Shown here piece by piece: positions 1 through 9,594 of a stretch of 64,000 nt of DNA. Positions within the stretch are counted from its first letter, which is position 1. Each line of letters starts with the position of its first letter. A model generated the notes under the pieces. The model was not told the DNA's origin, searched no databases, and saw only the letters and a list, made by a program, of their open reading frames with translations. Position numbers and translations under genes: made by a program. The stretch spans positions 2,838,897 through 2,902,896 of the forward strand of contig NZ_CP021376.1 of the NCBI RefSeq assembly GCF_002157875.1, read 5' to 3'. This DNA comes from Oceanisphaera avium. Lineage in GTDB: Bacteria; Pseudomonadota; Gammaproteobacteria; Enterobacterales; Aeromonadaceae.

Positions 1-873
1 ATTAGCCAAGCCATTAATCGGGCCTTCACCGGCCAGCGTATTGGTGTCTATCGTGAGGCAGATAAACTGATCCCGATCATCGCTCGTTCGCCGCAAACAG
101 AACGGGCGGCGGCACAAGATGTAGGCAACGTGCAAGTTTATAGCCCGACCGCGCAAGACTACTTGCCGGTGAGCCAGCTGGTGAAAGAGCTGAAGGTAGA
201 GTGGAGTGATGCCATTATTCGCCGCGTCGATGGTTTTGCGACGATTAAAGCGCAGGTGGATCCGCTGCCGGGTGAGCAATCTACGCCGCTGTTTGAACGA
301 CTACGCCCAGCAGTAGAAGCGATCAAATTACCTCCAGGTTATAAACTGGAATGGCATGGCGAATATAAAGCATCTAATGAAGCCAATGAAGGCTTAGCTA
401 TCTCGGCGCCCTATGGCTTTAGCGCCATGATCTTAGCGGTGGTGGTGATGTTTAATGCGCTGCGCCAGCCGTTAGTGATTTGGTTAACCGCACCCTTAGC
501 CATTATTGGTGTGACCGTCGGCTTAGTGTTGTTTCAGGTGCCCTTTGAATTTATGGCGATCCTTGGTTGTTTAAGTTTAATTGGCATGTTGGTGAAAAAC
601 TCCATCGTGCTGGTAGACCAAGCTGATGCCGAAATTCAAGAGGGCAAGGCGCGCTATCAAGCGGTGATTGATGCGGCAGTAAGTCGTGCTAGGCCGGTTT
701 TCTTAGGCGCTTTTACTACTATCCTAGGGGTGGCTCCGCTGCTGATGGATCCCTTCTTTAAGAGTATGGCAGTGGTAATCATGTTTGGTCTTACTTTTGC
801 CACGGCCTTAACGCTGGTAGTAGTGCCACTATTGTATGCGGTGTTCTTTAATATTCAGCCACAAGAGCAGTAA
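1..873 (+). CDS. RND efflux pump inner-membrane permease, C-terminal part
   Basis: The reading frame is open from the first base of the window, so this is the 3' end (290 codons) of a gene that starts upstream. RND permeases of the AcrB/MexB/CzcA superfamily export drugs or other compounds by proton antiport in a tripartite envelope complex. The visible part holds the end of the second periplasmic loop, then the last group of membrane helices with family-typical stretches: a hydrophobic run with WLTAPLAIIGV, GMLVKNSIVLVDQ, and SRARPVFLGAFTTILG. The helix after GMLVKNSIVL and the RxRP loop are hallmarks of the C-terminal half of RND proteins. Substrate cannot be told from this part. A strong terminator follows, so it is the last gene of its operon. 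Confidence 0.93.
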   Translation: MSQAINRAFTGQRIGVYREADKLIPIIARSPQTERAAAQDVGNVQVYSPTAQDYLPVSQLVKELKVEWSDAIIRRVDGFATIKAQVDPLPGEQSTPLFERLRPAVEAIKLPPGYKLEWHGEYKASNEANEGLAISAPYGFSAMILAVVVMFNALRQPLVIWLTAPLAIIGVTVGLVLFQVPFEFMAILGCLSLIGMLVKNSIVLVDQADAEIQEGKARYQAVIDAAVSRARPVFLGAFTTILGVAPLLMDPFFKSMAVVIMFGLTFATALTLVVVPLLYAVFFNIQPQEQ

Positions 874-903
874 AGATCACCACATTTAAATAGTGAAACA
901 ACA

Positions 904-928
904 AGCGCCCTATGGGCGCTTTTTTTTA
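904..928 (+). terminator. intrinsic terminator of the RND operon
   Basis: A perfect 7-bp stem (AGCGCCC/GGGCGCT) with a TAT loop is followed directly by eight T residues, 30 bases after the RND stop codon. Confidence 0.9.
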
Positions 929-1088
929 TAGATATATTATGTTATTACCTCTTGCTAGCAAGTGAACTTAATGCTGTTTTATTAATTTTTCTGATTATAA
1001 AAATTAATAGTGCTGATTAAAATAAATTCCCCTATGAGAAATAATTAACTGTTGTCGTGTTATTAGATAAACGGTTTGCCATTATTTA

Positions 1089-1115
1089 ATTATTGATAAA
1101 AATATTATCAATAAT
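1089..1115. repeat. perfect 10-bp inverted repeat, possible operator
   Basis: ATTATTGATA and TATCAATAAT are exact reverse complements separated by seven bases (AAAATAT). The repeat lies about 170 bases upstream of the dehydrogenase start. Its AT-rich sequence lacks a T-run context fitting a terminator, so a protein-binding site is more likely. The regulator is unknown; the half-sites are too far apart for an FNR box. Confidence 0.45.
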
Positions 1116-1287
1116 GTTTTATTTAATATTTTTAGCATCATGCCTGTGGTGGAGCTGCTTGCTGCGGCTATCTTAGTAGCACAAAGGGCGAACAAAATCC
1201 GGATACAGAGGATTTCACCCTAGATAATGATATGATGCACCCGCTATGTTATTAATTGTAACGATAAATAGGGAGTAAAGGTTAAAA

Positions 1288-2241
1288 ATGAAAATTGTTA
1301 TCTTAGAATCGTTAGGCATCAGTGATAAAGAATTTAATATCATATCTGCTCCCTTAGTTGAAGGTGGCCATGAATTAGTCGCCTATAACGACGGAAAATT
1401 AGATAATGAGACCATTAAAGAAAGAATAAAAGACGCAGAAGTCATAGTGCTGGCTAATACGCCATTAAGCGGTGAGGTGATTGAGGCGGCAGAAAAATTA
1501 AAATATATCTCCATTGCCTTCACCGGATATAATCATATCGATCTAGAAAAGTGCCAAGAGAAGGGCATAAAAGTCTCTAATGCTGCAGGCTATAGCACCC
1601 ACTCGGTTGCTGAGCTCACCTTTGGGCTAATCATTGCTTTATTGCGCAATATTGTCCCGCTTGATGAAGTACTTAGAACCGGTGGCACCAAAAGTGGCTA
1701 TCGACAAATTGACCTTCATGGCAAAACCTTAGGTGTAGTAGGAACGGGCGACATAGGCAGTGCCGTCGCTAACCTGGGTTTGGCCTATGGTTGCCAAGTT
1801 ATCGCTTACAATCGCAGCGTTAATACCGAGTTAATCGAGAAGGGCGTAGTCTATAAGTCGCTAGATGAAGTGTTAAAAGAAAGTGATATTGTCACGCTAC
1901 ATGTTCCCCTCACCGATGCCACCCAGCAATTAATTGATAAAGATAAACTGGCGTTAATGAAAGACAGTGCCTTATTAATTAATACGGCGGTGGGCCCCAT
2001 TGTGGATAATAATGCGCTAGCCCAAGCGTTGCACAATAACGTAATCGCTGGCGCCGGCCTAGACAGAGTAGAGATGGAGCCGCCGGTTCCCGCAGACCAT
2101 CCTATTCTGGGAGCGCCCAATACGGTGTTAGTGCCCCATATCGGCTTTGCTACAGAGGAAGCCATGGTCAGAAGAGCCAAGATTACCTTTAACAATATTG
2201 TTAACTGGGAAAAAGGTGCTCAAGAGAACACCGTTGTTTAA
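1288..2241 (+). CDS. D-isomer 2-hydroxyacid dehydrogenase family protein lacking the usual catalytic Arg
   Basis: This 317-residue protein belongs to the NAD-dependent D-2-hydroxyacid dehydrogenase family (formate/glycerate/D-lactate dehydrogenases), which interconvert 2-oxo and 2-hydroxy acids. The Rossmann motif GVVGTGDIGSAVA is at residues 149-161 and the catalytic His is in LVPHIGFAT (His284). Two family positions are unusual: the segment normally reading NTARGPIVD is NTAVGPIVD (Val235 replaces the substrate-binding Arg), and the normal DVFEMEPP is DRVEMEPP (Arg260). Loss of the Arg suggests a changed substrate or loss of activity. The motifs around residues 255-290 resemble Firmicutes-type members of the family. 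The gene and its upstream region are AT-rich compared with neighbours, consistent with acquisition. The start follows a GGGAG-type ribosome site; a strong hairpin follows the stop. Confidence 0.85.
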   Translation: MKIVILESLGISDKEFNIISAPLVEGGHELVAYNDGKLDNETIKERIKDAEVIVLANTPLSGEVIEAAEKLKYISIAFTGYNHIDLEKCQEKGIKVSNAAGYSTHSVAELTFGLIIALLRNIVPLDEVLRTGGTKSGYRQIDLHGKTLGVVGTGDIGSAVANLGLAYGCQVIAYNRSVNTELIEKGVVYKSLDEVLKESDIVTLHVPLTDATQQLIDKDKLALMKDSALLINTAVGPIVDNNALAQALHNNVIAGAGLDRVEMEPPVPADHPILGAPNTVLVPHIGFATEEAMVRRAKITFNNIVNWEKGAQENTVV

Positions 2242-2556
2242 AGCTCTCGATAAACCTACCTTAATGGTAGGTTTATTTTAGGTAGGTAAAACGCTTATTG
2301 ATTGACTTACTCCGCTCTTAAGTGACCTCTACTAAATCGGTTTTAAGGCGCGTCCCTGTAAAAACCGTCCGTTATTAGTATTTTTGGGTCAGCCTAATCA
2401 CTTTTTGTGTGCTTATCTCATCTGCTGTTATTTTTCGTCAAACCCTTGGCAAGTCATGGGCAGTCGTGAGTGGCTGGTGTAAAGTGGCGCACTACTCATT
2501 GTGCCCTTGTGATACAAACTTTGGTTTGATTTTTAAATTAGATAGATAGGCTGACT
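2242..2556. other. intergenic region before pabA
   Basis: This 315-base gap contains the terminator at its left end. The remainder has no convincing ORF, RNA gene or repeat. It must hold the pabA promoter, but I cannot assign -35 and -10 boxes with confidence. Confidence 0.5.
2250..2280 (+). terminator. terminator after the dehydrogenase gene
   Basis: A perfect 11-bp stem (ATAAACCTACC/GGTAGGTTTAT) with a five-base loop starts nine bases after the stop codon. The T tract after it is interrupted (TTTA), so termination is probable rather than certain. Confidence 0.7.
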
Positions 2557-3168
2557 ATGCTGCTGATGCTCGATAACTATGACTCTTTTACTTATAACCT
2601 AGTGCAGTATTTTGCTGAGTTAGGTCAAGAGGTAATGGTACGGCGCAACGATGAAATAAGTGTGGCAGAGATTGCTCAGTTACAACCTGCGGGCTTAGTG
2701 ATCTCTCCTGGCCCCTGCACACCGAATGAGGCCGGCATTTCACTGGCGGCCATTAAAGAATTTGCTCCTCAATTACCTATCTTAGGGGTGTGCTTAGGCC
2801 ACCAAGCGATAGCGCAAGCCTTTGGTGGCAAGGTGGTGCGAGCACGCCAAGTGATGCACGGTAAAACCTCAGCCATTGCGCATTGTCATCAAGGGTTATT
2901 TAAGGGGCTGCCTTGTCCACTTACCGTGACCCGCTATCATTCCCTTATTGTAGAAGCTGAAAGTCTGCCTGAGTGCTTTAGCGTCACTGCTTGGAGTCAA
3001 ACGGACAAAGGTGAGCGCGATGAGATCATGGCCATGCAACATAAGACTTTGCCTATTCATAGCGTGCAATTTCATCCAGAAAGCATTATGTCCGAGTGCG
3101 GCCATCAGTTATTAGCTAATTTTCTGTCTCTGCTAGCGGCTCCTGCTTCTGCTCTCGCATCGCTCTAA
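2557..3168 (+). CDS. pabA: aminodeoxychorismate/anthranilate synthase glutamine amidotransferase subunit
   Basis: This 203-residue class I glutamine amidotransferase releases ammonia from glutamine for the partner synthase (PabB in p-aminobenzoate and folate synthesis, or TrpE in tryptophan synthesis). The catalytic triad is visible: Cys79 in [10 protein letters not shown], and His173 and Glu175 in QFHPESI. The N-terminus [14 protein letters not shown] and the [10 protein letters not shown] loop are typical of PabA/TrpG. Length is slightly above the usual 187-195 residues because of an Ala/Leu-rich tail. No trp genes flank it, and in several gammaproteobacteria pabA lies just before argD/astC as here, which favours PabA. 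A 270-base gap separates it from astC, so it is probably transcribed separately. Confidence 0.92.
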   Translation: MLLMLDNYDSFTYNLVQYFAELGQEVMVRRNDEISVAEIAQLQPAGLVISPGPCTPNEAGISLAAIKEFAPQLPILGVCLGHQAIAQAFGGKVVRARQVMHGKTSAIAHCHQGLFKGLPCPLTVTRYHSLIVEAESLPECFSVTAWSQTDKGERDEIMAMQHKTLPIHSVQFHPESIMSECGHQLLANFLSLLAAPASALASL

Positions 3169-3438
3169 GAGCGGGCGTTTTGCGGCGCAATTTATCTAAA
3201 AATTAAGACAATTTATTGCTGCACTTTTTAGAAATTTTATGCAGTATAGGTAAGATGCTTAAGTGAGTTAAAGTAATTTAATTGATTTATTATGCAAAGT
3301 TTATGATTAAGTAGTTTTTCGGATTGGTGTTGCTTTGGTGAGATTTCGCTCCAACTCGTAACTTGCTAGTCATAAAGTTCTTATATTCACCTATATTTAA
3401 CATTTGTCGCCAGTGAGGGCGCAATGTGAGGAGTAAAG

Positions 3439-4653
3439 ATGTCTGAAATGTCCGTCACCCGCGAATTATTCGACCAAGTTATGGTGCCTAATTATGCTCC
3501 CGCTTCTATGATTCCGGTGCGAGGATTAGGCGCGCGGGTGTGGGATCAGGAACATCGCGAATATATCGATTTTGCCGGTGGCATTGCGGTTAGCTGTTTA
3601 GGCCACTGTCATCCTGTATTAGTAGGAGCCTTGCGCGAGCAAAGTGAAAAGTTATGGCATGTTAGTAATGTGCTTACTAATGAACCTGCGCTGCGCTTAG
3701 CGAGTAAAATGGTGGCTGCCACCTTCGCCGATAAAGCCTATTTTTGTAACTCCGGCGCCGAGGCCAATGAAGCGGCCTTTAAATTGGCCCGTCGCTATGC
3801 ACTTGAGCATTTTGGCGAGCATAAGTCGCAAATTATCGCCTTTAATCAAGGTTTTCATGGCCGTACTTTTTTTACCGTCACCGTCGGTGGCCAAGCCGTT
3901 TACTCCGATGGCTTTGGTCCTAAGCCGTCGGCCATTGATCATGTGGATTATAATGACTTAAGCGCATTAGAAGCCATTATGTCAGATAACACCTGTGCCG
4001 TGGTGATGGAGCCATTACAAGGCGAGGGCGGCATTATTAGCCCAGATGTAGAATACATTAAAGCGGTGCGCGCACTGTGTGATAAATATAATGCCTTGTT
4101 GATTTTTGATGAAGTACAAACCGGAGTAGGGCGCACCGGCGCTTTATATGCATATATGGAATTAGGCGTGGCTCCCGATATTTTAACTAGCGCTAAATCA
4201 TTAGGGGGCGGCTTTCCTATTGGTGCCATGTTAACGACCAGTGCCATTGCCGCCTCTCTTAAGCCCGGTACCCACGGCTCTACCTATGGCGGTAACCCGC
4301 TGGCCTGTGCGGTAGCCGAAGCGGCGTTTGACACAGTCAATACCAGTGCCGTACTGAATGGCGTGAAAGAGCGTGAGGCTTGGTATCGTGAGGGGCTGGC
4401 AGCGATCAATGATAAGTATCAGTGCTTTAGTGAAGTGCGTGGTAAGGGATTATTGTTAGGTGCGGTATTAAATAAGCAGTATCAAGGCCAAGCTAAAGCC
4501 TTTTTAGATGCCGCCCTTGAAGAGCAACTGATGGTATTAGTCGCGGGCGCTAACGTGGTACGTTTTGCCCCTTCTTTAGTGATTAGCCAAGAAGATGTGA
4601 CCGAGGGCTTAGCTCGCTTTGAGCGTGCCGTGGCCAAGGTTGTGCAAGGCTAA
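3439..4653 (+). CDS. astC: succinylornithine/acetylornithine aminotransferase
   Basis: This 404-residue class III PLP aminotransferase matches AstC/ArgD. In the arginine succinyltransferase pathway it converts succinylornithine to succinylglutamate semialdehyde; the same fold serves arginine synthesis as ArgD, and many bacteria use one protein for both. Visible features are the phosphate-binding [12 protein letters not shown] (residues 104-115), the cofactor Asp224 in [14 protein letters not shown], and the Schiff-base Lys253 in [11 protein letters not shown]. Being directly upstream of astA and astD favours a catabolic or dual role. An AGGAG ribosome site precedes the ATG. I searched the 270-base upstream gap for ArgR boxes and a sigma54 promoter by eye and found none that convinced me. 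Confidence 0.92.
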   Translation: MSEMSVTRELFDQVMVPNYAPASMIPVRGLGARVWDQEHREYIDFAGGIAVSCLGHCHPVLVGALREQSEKLWHVSNVLTNEPALRLASKMVAATFADKAYFCNSGAEANEAAFKLARRYALEHFGEHKSQIIAFNQGFHGRTFFTVTVGGQAVYSDGFGPKPSAIDHVDYNDLSALEAIMSDNTCAVVMEPLQGEGGIISPDVEYIKAVRALCDKYNALLIFDEVQTGVGRTGALYAYMELGVAPDILTSAKSLGGGFPIGAMLTTSAIAASLKPGTHGSTYGGNPLACAVAEAAFDTVNTSAVLNGVKEREAWYREGLAAINDKYQCFSEVRGKGLLLGAVLNKQYQGQAKAFLDAALEEQLMVLVAGANVVRFAPSLVISQEDVTEGLARFERAVAKVVQG

Positions 4654-4696
4654 GTTCTGTGACTAGTGACTAGGGATAGTCTTTCAGCTTAATACC

Positions 4697-4720
4697 AAAG
4701 CGAGACACCCGTCTCGCTTT
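4697..4720. other. hairpin between astC and astA
   Basis: AAAGCGAGAC and GTCTCGCTTT form a perfect 10-bp stem with an ACCC loop in the 96-base gap between astC and astA. No T run follows the right arm on the plus strand. It could be a partial terminator or a structure that stabilises the upstream message and sets different astC and astAD levels. Confidence 0.6.
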
Positions 4721-4749
4721 ATCAACCCTCGCTTATTAAGGAGTCTGGT

Positions 4750-5796
4750 ATGTTAGTGATACGACCTATCGCGCAACAAGACTTTCCTACCCTTAAGCAA
4801 TTCGCTATTGAGTCGGGCCATGGTTTTACTTCCCTGCCTGTTAATGATGCCCTCTTACAACGAAAAATAGATAGCTCATTAGCAGCCTTTAGTGAAGTGA
4901 GCATGACAAAACGTGAGGGCTTATATTTTTTTGTAGCCGAGGACAGTGAGACCAGCAAGGTGGTAGGCACTTGTGCCATCGATGCGGCTGTCGGTTTATC
5001 GGCCCCTTTTTATAATTATTTGCTCGGTAAGCAAGTTCATAGCTCGGCGCGCTTAGGCATTTATAATGTGGTTGAAACCCTGACTCTTACTAACGATTAC
5101 ACCGGTGTGAGTGAGCTATGTACGCTTTTTTTACAAGAGTCGGCGCGACACGGTCGCAATGGGCGCTTGTTATCTAAGAGCCGTTTTCTTTTTTTAGCTG
5201 AATTTTCCACATTATTTGACCACCGTATCTTAGCCGAAATGCGCGGCGTATCCGATGCTAACGGTAATAGTCCGTTTTGGAGCTGGTTACAAGAACACTT
5301 CTTTACCATGGACTTTCCTACGGTGGATTATCTCAGTGGCATTGGCCAGCAAGACTTTATTGCTGACTTAATGCCTAAATTTCCTATTTACGCCAATTTA
5401 TTGTCTAAAGAAGCGCGCGCCGTGATTGGCCATACCCACAGCAATACCCAGCCTGCACTGCGCTTTTTAGAAGAAGAGGGCTTTAGCTGGCGTGGCTATG
5501 TCGATATTTTTGATGCTGGGCCCAGTGTGGAATGTGAGCTGTCGCAAATTCATTCTATTCGCAATAGTCGCCATGCTTGGGTAGCTATTAATGACGAGGG
5601 TCTATGTGATGTGCACAGTGCTGATTATTACTTGATCAGTAATACCCAGTTTGCCGATTTTAGAGCCACCTTAGCTCAATTAAGTTTATCTGACTCGCCC
5701 ACCACTACTGGGCTTCCCACAGTGACGTTAAGTGAAAAAGTGGCGCGCTTATTAAAAGTACAAGCAGGCGATAAGGTGCGCATCGTTAAGATATAA
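4750..5796 (+). CDS. astA: arginine N-succinyltransferase
   Basis: AstA transfers succinyl from succinyl-CoA to the alpha-amino group of arginine, the first step of the ammonia-producing AST pathway. The 348-residue length fits the family (about 340-345). Recognisable family segments are the N-terminal LVIRPIAQQDFPTL, the central NDYTGVSELCTLFLQESARHG stretch, LLSKSRFLFLAEF, and the ARAVIGHTH and ALRFLEEEGF segments towards the C-terminus, all parts of the GNAT-like fold. An AAGGAG site seven bases upstream supports the ATG. astD follows after 22 bases, so the two are co-transcribed. The family is clear from sequence; the pathway position is supported by the neighbours. Confidence 0.93.
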   Translation: MLVIRPIAQQDFPTLKQFAIESGHGFTSLPVNDALLQRKIDSSLAAFSEVSMTKREGLYFFVAEDSETSKVVGTCAIDAAVGLSAPFYNYLLGKQVHSSARLGIYNVVETLTLTNDYTGVSELCTLFLQESARHGRNGRLLSKSRFLFLAEFSTLFDHRILAEMRGVSDANGNSPFWSWLQEHFFTMDFPTVDYLSGIGQQDFIADLMPKFPIYANLLSKEARAVIGHTHSNTQPALRFLEEEGFSWRGYVDIFDAGPSVECELSQIHSIRNSRHAWVAINDEGLCDVHSADYYLISNTQFADFRATLAQLSLSDSPTTTGLPTVTLSEKVARLLKVQAGDKVRIVKI

Positions 5797-5818
5797 GGCG
5801 CTAATAAGGAGATATTGA

Positions 5819-7306
<1,488 letters not shown>

Positions 7307-7338
7307 GGGTGAGCGCGCGGATAATATTCTTTAACGCT

Positions 7339-7367
7339 AAAAAAAGGAGCCTAAGTTGGCTCCTTTT
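7339..7367 (-). terminator. shared terminator between astD and the copper receptor
   Basis: AAAAGGAGCC and GGCTCCTTTT form a perfect 10-bp stem with a six-base loop between convergent genes. On the minus strand the stem runs into seven T residues, a strong terminator for the receptor gene. On the plus strand only four T follow, so it may act weakly for astD as well. Confidence 0.88.
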
Positions 7368-7384
7368 GCTGAGTAAGCAAATGA

Positions 7385-9397
7385 TTAAAACGTCAGTTGC
7401 ACATCGGCCCACCATTGCCGGCCAGGTTCATTAATACGCGCGATTTGCGGATTAATGCCGGCGATATCGGCATCTTGTTTATTAATAAATTCGCTGTATT
7501 GCTTATCAAAAATATTATCCACACCGGCAGTGAGTTTTAGCGCGGGTGTGAGTTGCCATCCGCCATTCACCGAAAATACCGTAAAGCCGGAAGCGGCGCC
7601 TAAGTCTTGGCCGATAATATTGCCTTGCCCCTCTGCAAAGCGCGATTGCTTAGCTACGTTGCGTATTAACAGTGCCGCTTCTTGAATACCGTTGTCGTAG
7701 ACTAAGCTAGTGTTCAGCTCCAGTGGTGGCGTTTGACCTAATCCCACGCCATCCGAGTGGTTTTGACCATAGGTATAGGCCAAGTTGCTGCTTAGGCTCC
7801 AATCGGGAACAAACTGCCACGCCACTTCCAGCTCTCCACCAGCGCGGCGTGCATTAATGTTACGGGCTCTAGCGGGGTCTAAGTTATCCACTAAAATAAA
7901 GTCATCTATGTAGCTGGCAAATAATGAGGCTGAGCCGCTGAGTTTGCCTGCTTTATATAAGACGCCAGTATCAATTTGATAGTTGGTTTCACTGTTTAAT
8001 TGACTGTTACGGTTACGTTCCCAAAAATCTGGTGCGCGCTCGGCTTGGCCATAACCGCCATACCAGGTCCAAGCTTGTTGGCTGTGCTCAAAGCGCAGGA
8101 AACCCGCCTGCAGCTGATAGTCTTGTTCTTTAAGAGTATTACTGGCGGGCATTTTTTCAAAACGAGCTTGAGTATGATCGAGACGTAGCCCGCTAATGAG
8201 TCGTTGTTCGGGGTTAAGTTGCCAGTTATCTTCAATAAAAAAGCCCACATTCCTAAAAGACTGAGTGTCTTGATACGCCTTAGTTTGATAGCTATTGGCG
8301 GCGTTGGCACTCATGCCCATGGCCATGCGTGAGCTGTGATTATCCGCCAGCCAGTCTACGCCGACCTTAGTGATGTGCTCGCCTAAACTGAGCTCGGCCA
8401 TAGCGCGGGCGGTGTCGGTACTACGCTTGGGGTTCATGGCGCTAAACATACCACTATTATGATCCCGCAAGTTGTAATTATCCATCACATGATCGATTAA
8501 GCTATGACCATATTGCAGCTGCAGTGTGCTTAACCAATGAGTAATGGCATAACGCTCGGCCTTTACACTCCAAGCATCACGGTCAAATTGACTGCCGTCC
8601 ATGCTTCGGTCGGCATAAGCGGCTTCACCTCGGCTGCGATCCAGCGACACTTCTAACAGGCTCAGTTCATCGGGAGTTAAGCCTAACTGCAGACTTTGGC
8701 TGTTTTTATCGTAAGCCGAATGCACTTTGTACCCCGCACCGTCTTTATAGTCATGAGCTTGGTTTTGATTACCATTAAGACGCAGATAGCCAAATTGGTT
8801 ACCGGCATCTAGCGCTACAAAGCCATCTAAGCGATCTTGACTGCCTGTGGTTAAGCCGGTTTCCAAATTAAATTCTGGCTCAGCGTAATAGCTGGGGTTT
8901 CGTAAAAACTGAATCGACCCCGCTACTAAACCTGGGCCTTGAGTCACGGTTTGTGGGCCTTTAGTAATCACCACTTCGTCATAGGAGCGGGGAAATAAAT
9001 AGGCAGTGGGCGGATCCATGCGCCCACCACAGCCTCCCAATACATAATTGTTGTCGCTGGTAATGCTTAAGCGTGATCCACCTAAACCCCGAAACAGTGG
9101 GTCGCCGGCCATGCCGCCTTTGCGGGTGATACTCATATTAGGCACGGTTTTTAATAAACCGGCCCCATCGGCGGTAGGGATCGGCTGCACTGGCGATTTA
9201 GGATCTAGACTAATACGATTAGGTTGCGTCAGTGGTGAGCCGGTAACGATAATAGTGGCCATTTGCGAGCTGGATAGAGCGATTTGTTGCTGAACTGACT
9301 CATCAGTTTGAGCCTGCAGCTGAGTCGAATGGCTGCCAAGCAGCGGCAGAGTAAGAGAGAATAGCGCAAGCCTAGGATGTTTGGTTATCATAGCCAT
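7385..9397 (-). CDS. oprC: TonB-dependent copper receptor, OprC type
   Basis: This 670-residue outer-membrane beta-barrel receptor has an N-terminal signal region (about residues 1-31), a plug domain with PNMSITRKGGMAGDPLFRG, and a C-terminal barrel ending in the aromatic residue F. The GCGGRMDPPTAYLFPRSYDE stretch is typical of the OprC/NosA copper-receptor family. The copper ligands I recall for Pseudomonas OprC form a CxxxM-HxM set (C143, M147, H323, M325). Here C123-x3-M127 and H303-x-M305 occur with the same 180-residue spacing, which argues strongly for ionic copper binding. It is powered by TonB-ExbB-ExbD; such a set is at 33.7-35.6 kb. The gene is divergent from the RegB/RegA-type system, suggesting linked control. 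Confidence 0.93.
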   Translation of the reverse strand: MAMITKHPRLALFSLTLPLLGSHSTQLQAQTDESVQQQIALSSSQMATIIVTGSPLTQPNRISLDPKSPVQPIPTADGAGLLKTVPNMSITRKGGMAGDPLFRGLGGSRLSITSDNNYVLGGCGGRMDPPTAYLFPRSYDEVVITKGPQTVTQGPGLVAGSIQFLRNPSYYAEPEFNLETGLTTGSQDRLDGFVALDAGNQFGYLRLNGNQNQAHDYKDGAGYKVHSAYDKNSQSLQLGLTPDELSLLEVSLDRSRGEAAYADRSMDGSQFDRDAWSVKAERYAITHWLSTLQLQYGHSLIDHVMDNYNLRDHNSGMFSAMNPKRSTDTARAMAELSLGEHITKVGVDWLADNHSSRMAMGMSANAANSYQTKAYQDTQSFRNVGFFIEDNWQLNPEQRLISGLRLDHTQARFEKMPASNTLKEQDYQLQAGFLRFEHSQQAWTWYGGYGQAERAPDFWERNRNSQLNSETNYQIDTGVLYKAGKLSGSASLFASYIDDFILVDNLDPARARNINARRAGGELEVAWQFVPDWSLSSNLAYTYGQNHSDGVGLGQTPPLELNTSLVYDNGIQEAALLIRNVAKQSRFAEGQGNIIGQDLGAASGFTVFSVNGGWQLTPALKLTAGVDNIFDKQYSEFINKQDADIAGINPQIARINEPGRQWWADVQLTF

Positions 9398-9448
9398 CGC
9401 CTCAATGAAGGTGATTAAACCAAATACGAGGTGGACTTATACGCTTAG

Positions 9449-9469
9449 GCTCAGCCAATACGGCTGAGC
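9449..9469. other. hairpin in the copper-receptor leader
   Basis: GCTCAGCC and GGCTGAGC form a perfect 8-bp stem with loop AATAC, about 50-70 bases upstream of the receptor start codon on the minus strand. Flanking AGGCT and AGCCT could form an alternative pairing. I recognise no known riboswitch. Confidence 0.45.
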
Positions 9470-9515
9470 AAAGCCTCACTTGGATAAGACAGCGAGGGTA
9501 GCAGCTCCTCGTTTG

Positions 9516-9538
9516 GTCACAATGTGACAAATTGTCGC
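9516..9538. promoter_or_regulatory. candidate RegA-family binding site
   Basis: Three related pentamers lie in a row: GTCAC, AAT, GTGAC, AAATT, GTCGC. GTCAC-AAT-GTGAC is a perfect palindrome, and GTGAC-N5-GTCGC fits the half-site arrangement described for RegA/PrrA/RegR regulators (GNGRC-N5-GNCGC). The site lies between the divergent copper receptor and regB-like genes, about 57 bases before the latter's ATG. Binding by the neighbouring regulator is inferred. Confidence 0.5.
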
Positions 9539-9594
9539 AGCTTATGCTCCTTAGCCTGATAAGCTGGCAGAGATAATTTAATCAAGGAACCCCT

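Larger units (their letters stand above)
874..1287. other. AT-rich intergenic region upstream of the dehydrogenase
   Basis: This 414-base gap holds the RND terminator at its start, then about 200 bases that are much richer in A and T than the surrounding genes, including an inverted repeat at 1089-1115. The last 150 bases (about 1140-1287) are less AT-rich. I see no credible ORF, RNA gene or clear sigma70 promoter. The region probably carries the control sequences for the dehydrogenase at 1288. Confidence 0.6.

Noticed and set aside
1193..1225. Possible repeat shared with 39115-39140 (ACAGAGGATTTC)
   Set aside because: Only about 12 bases match exactly, too short to call a repeat family without a genome search.
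3169..3438. ArgR boxes or a sigma54 promoter before astC
   Set aside because: AT-rich words such as TTATGCA occur, but nothing fits either consensus well enough.
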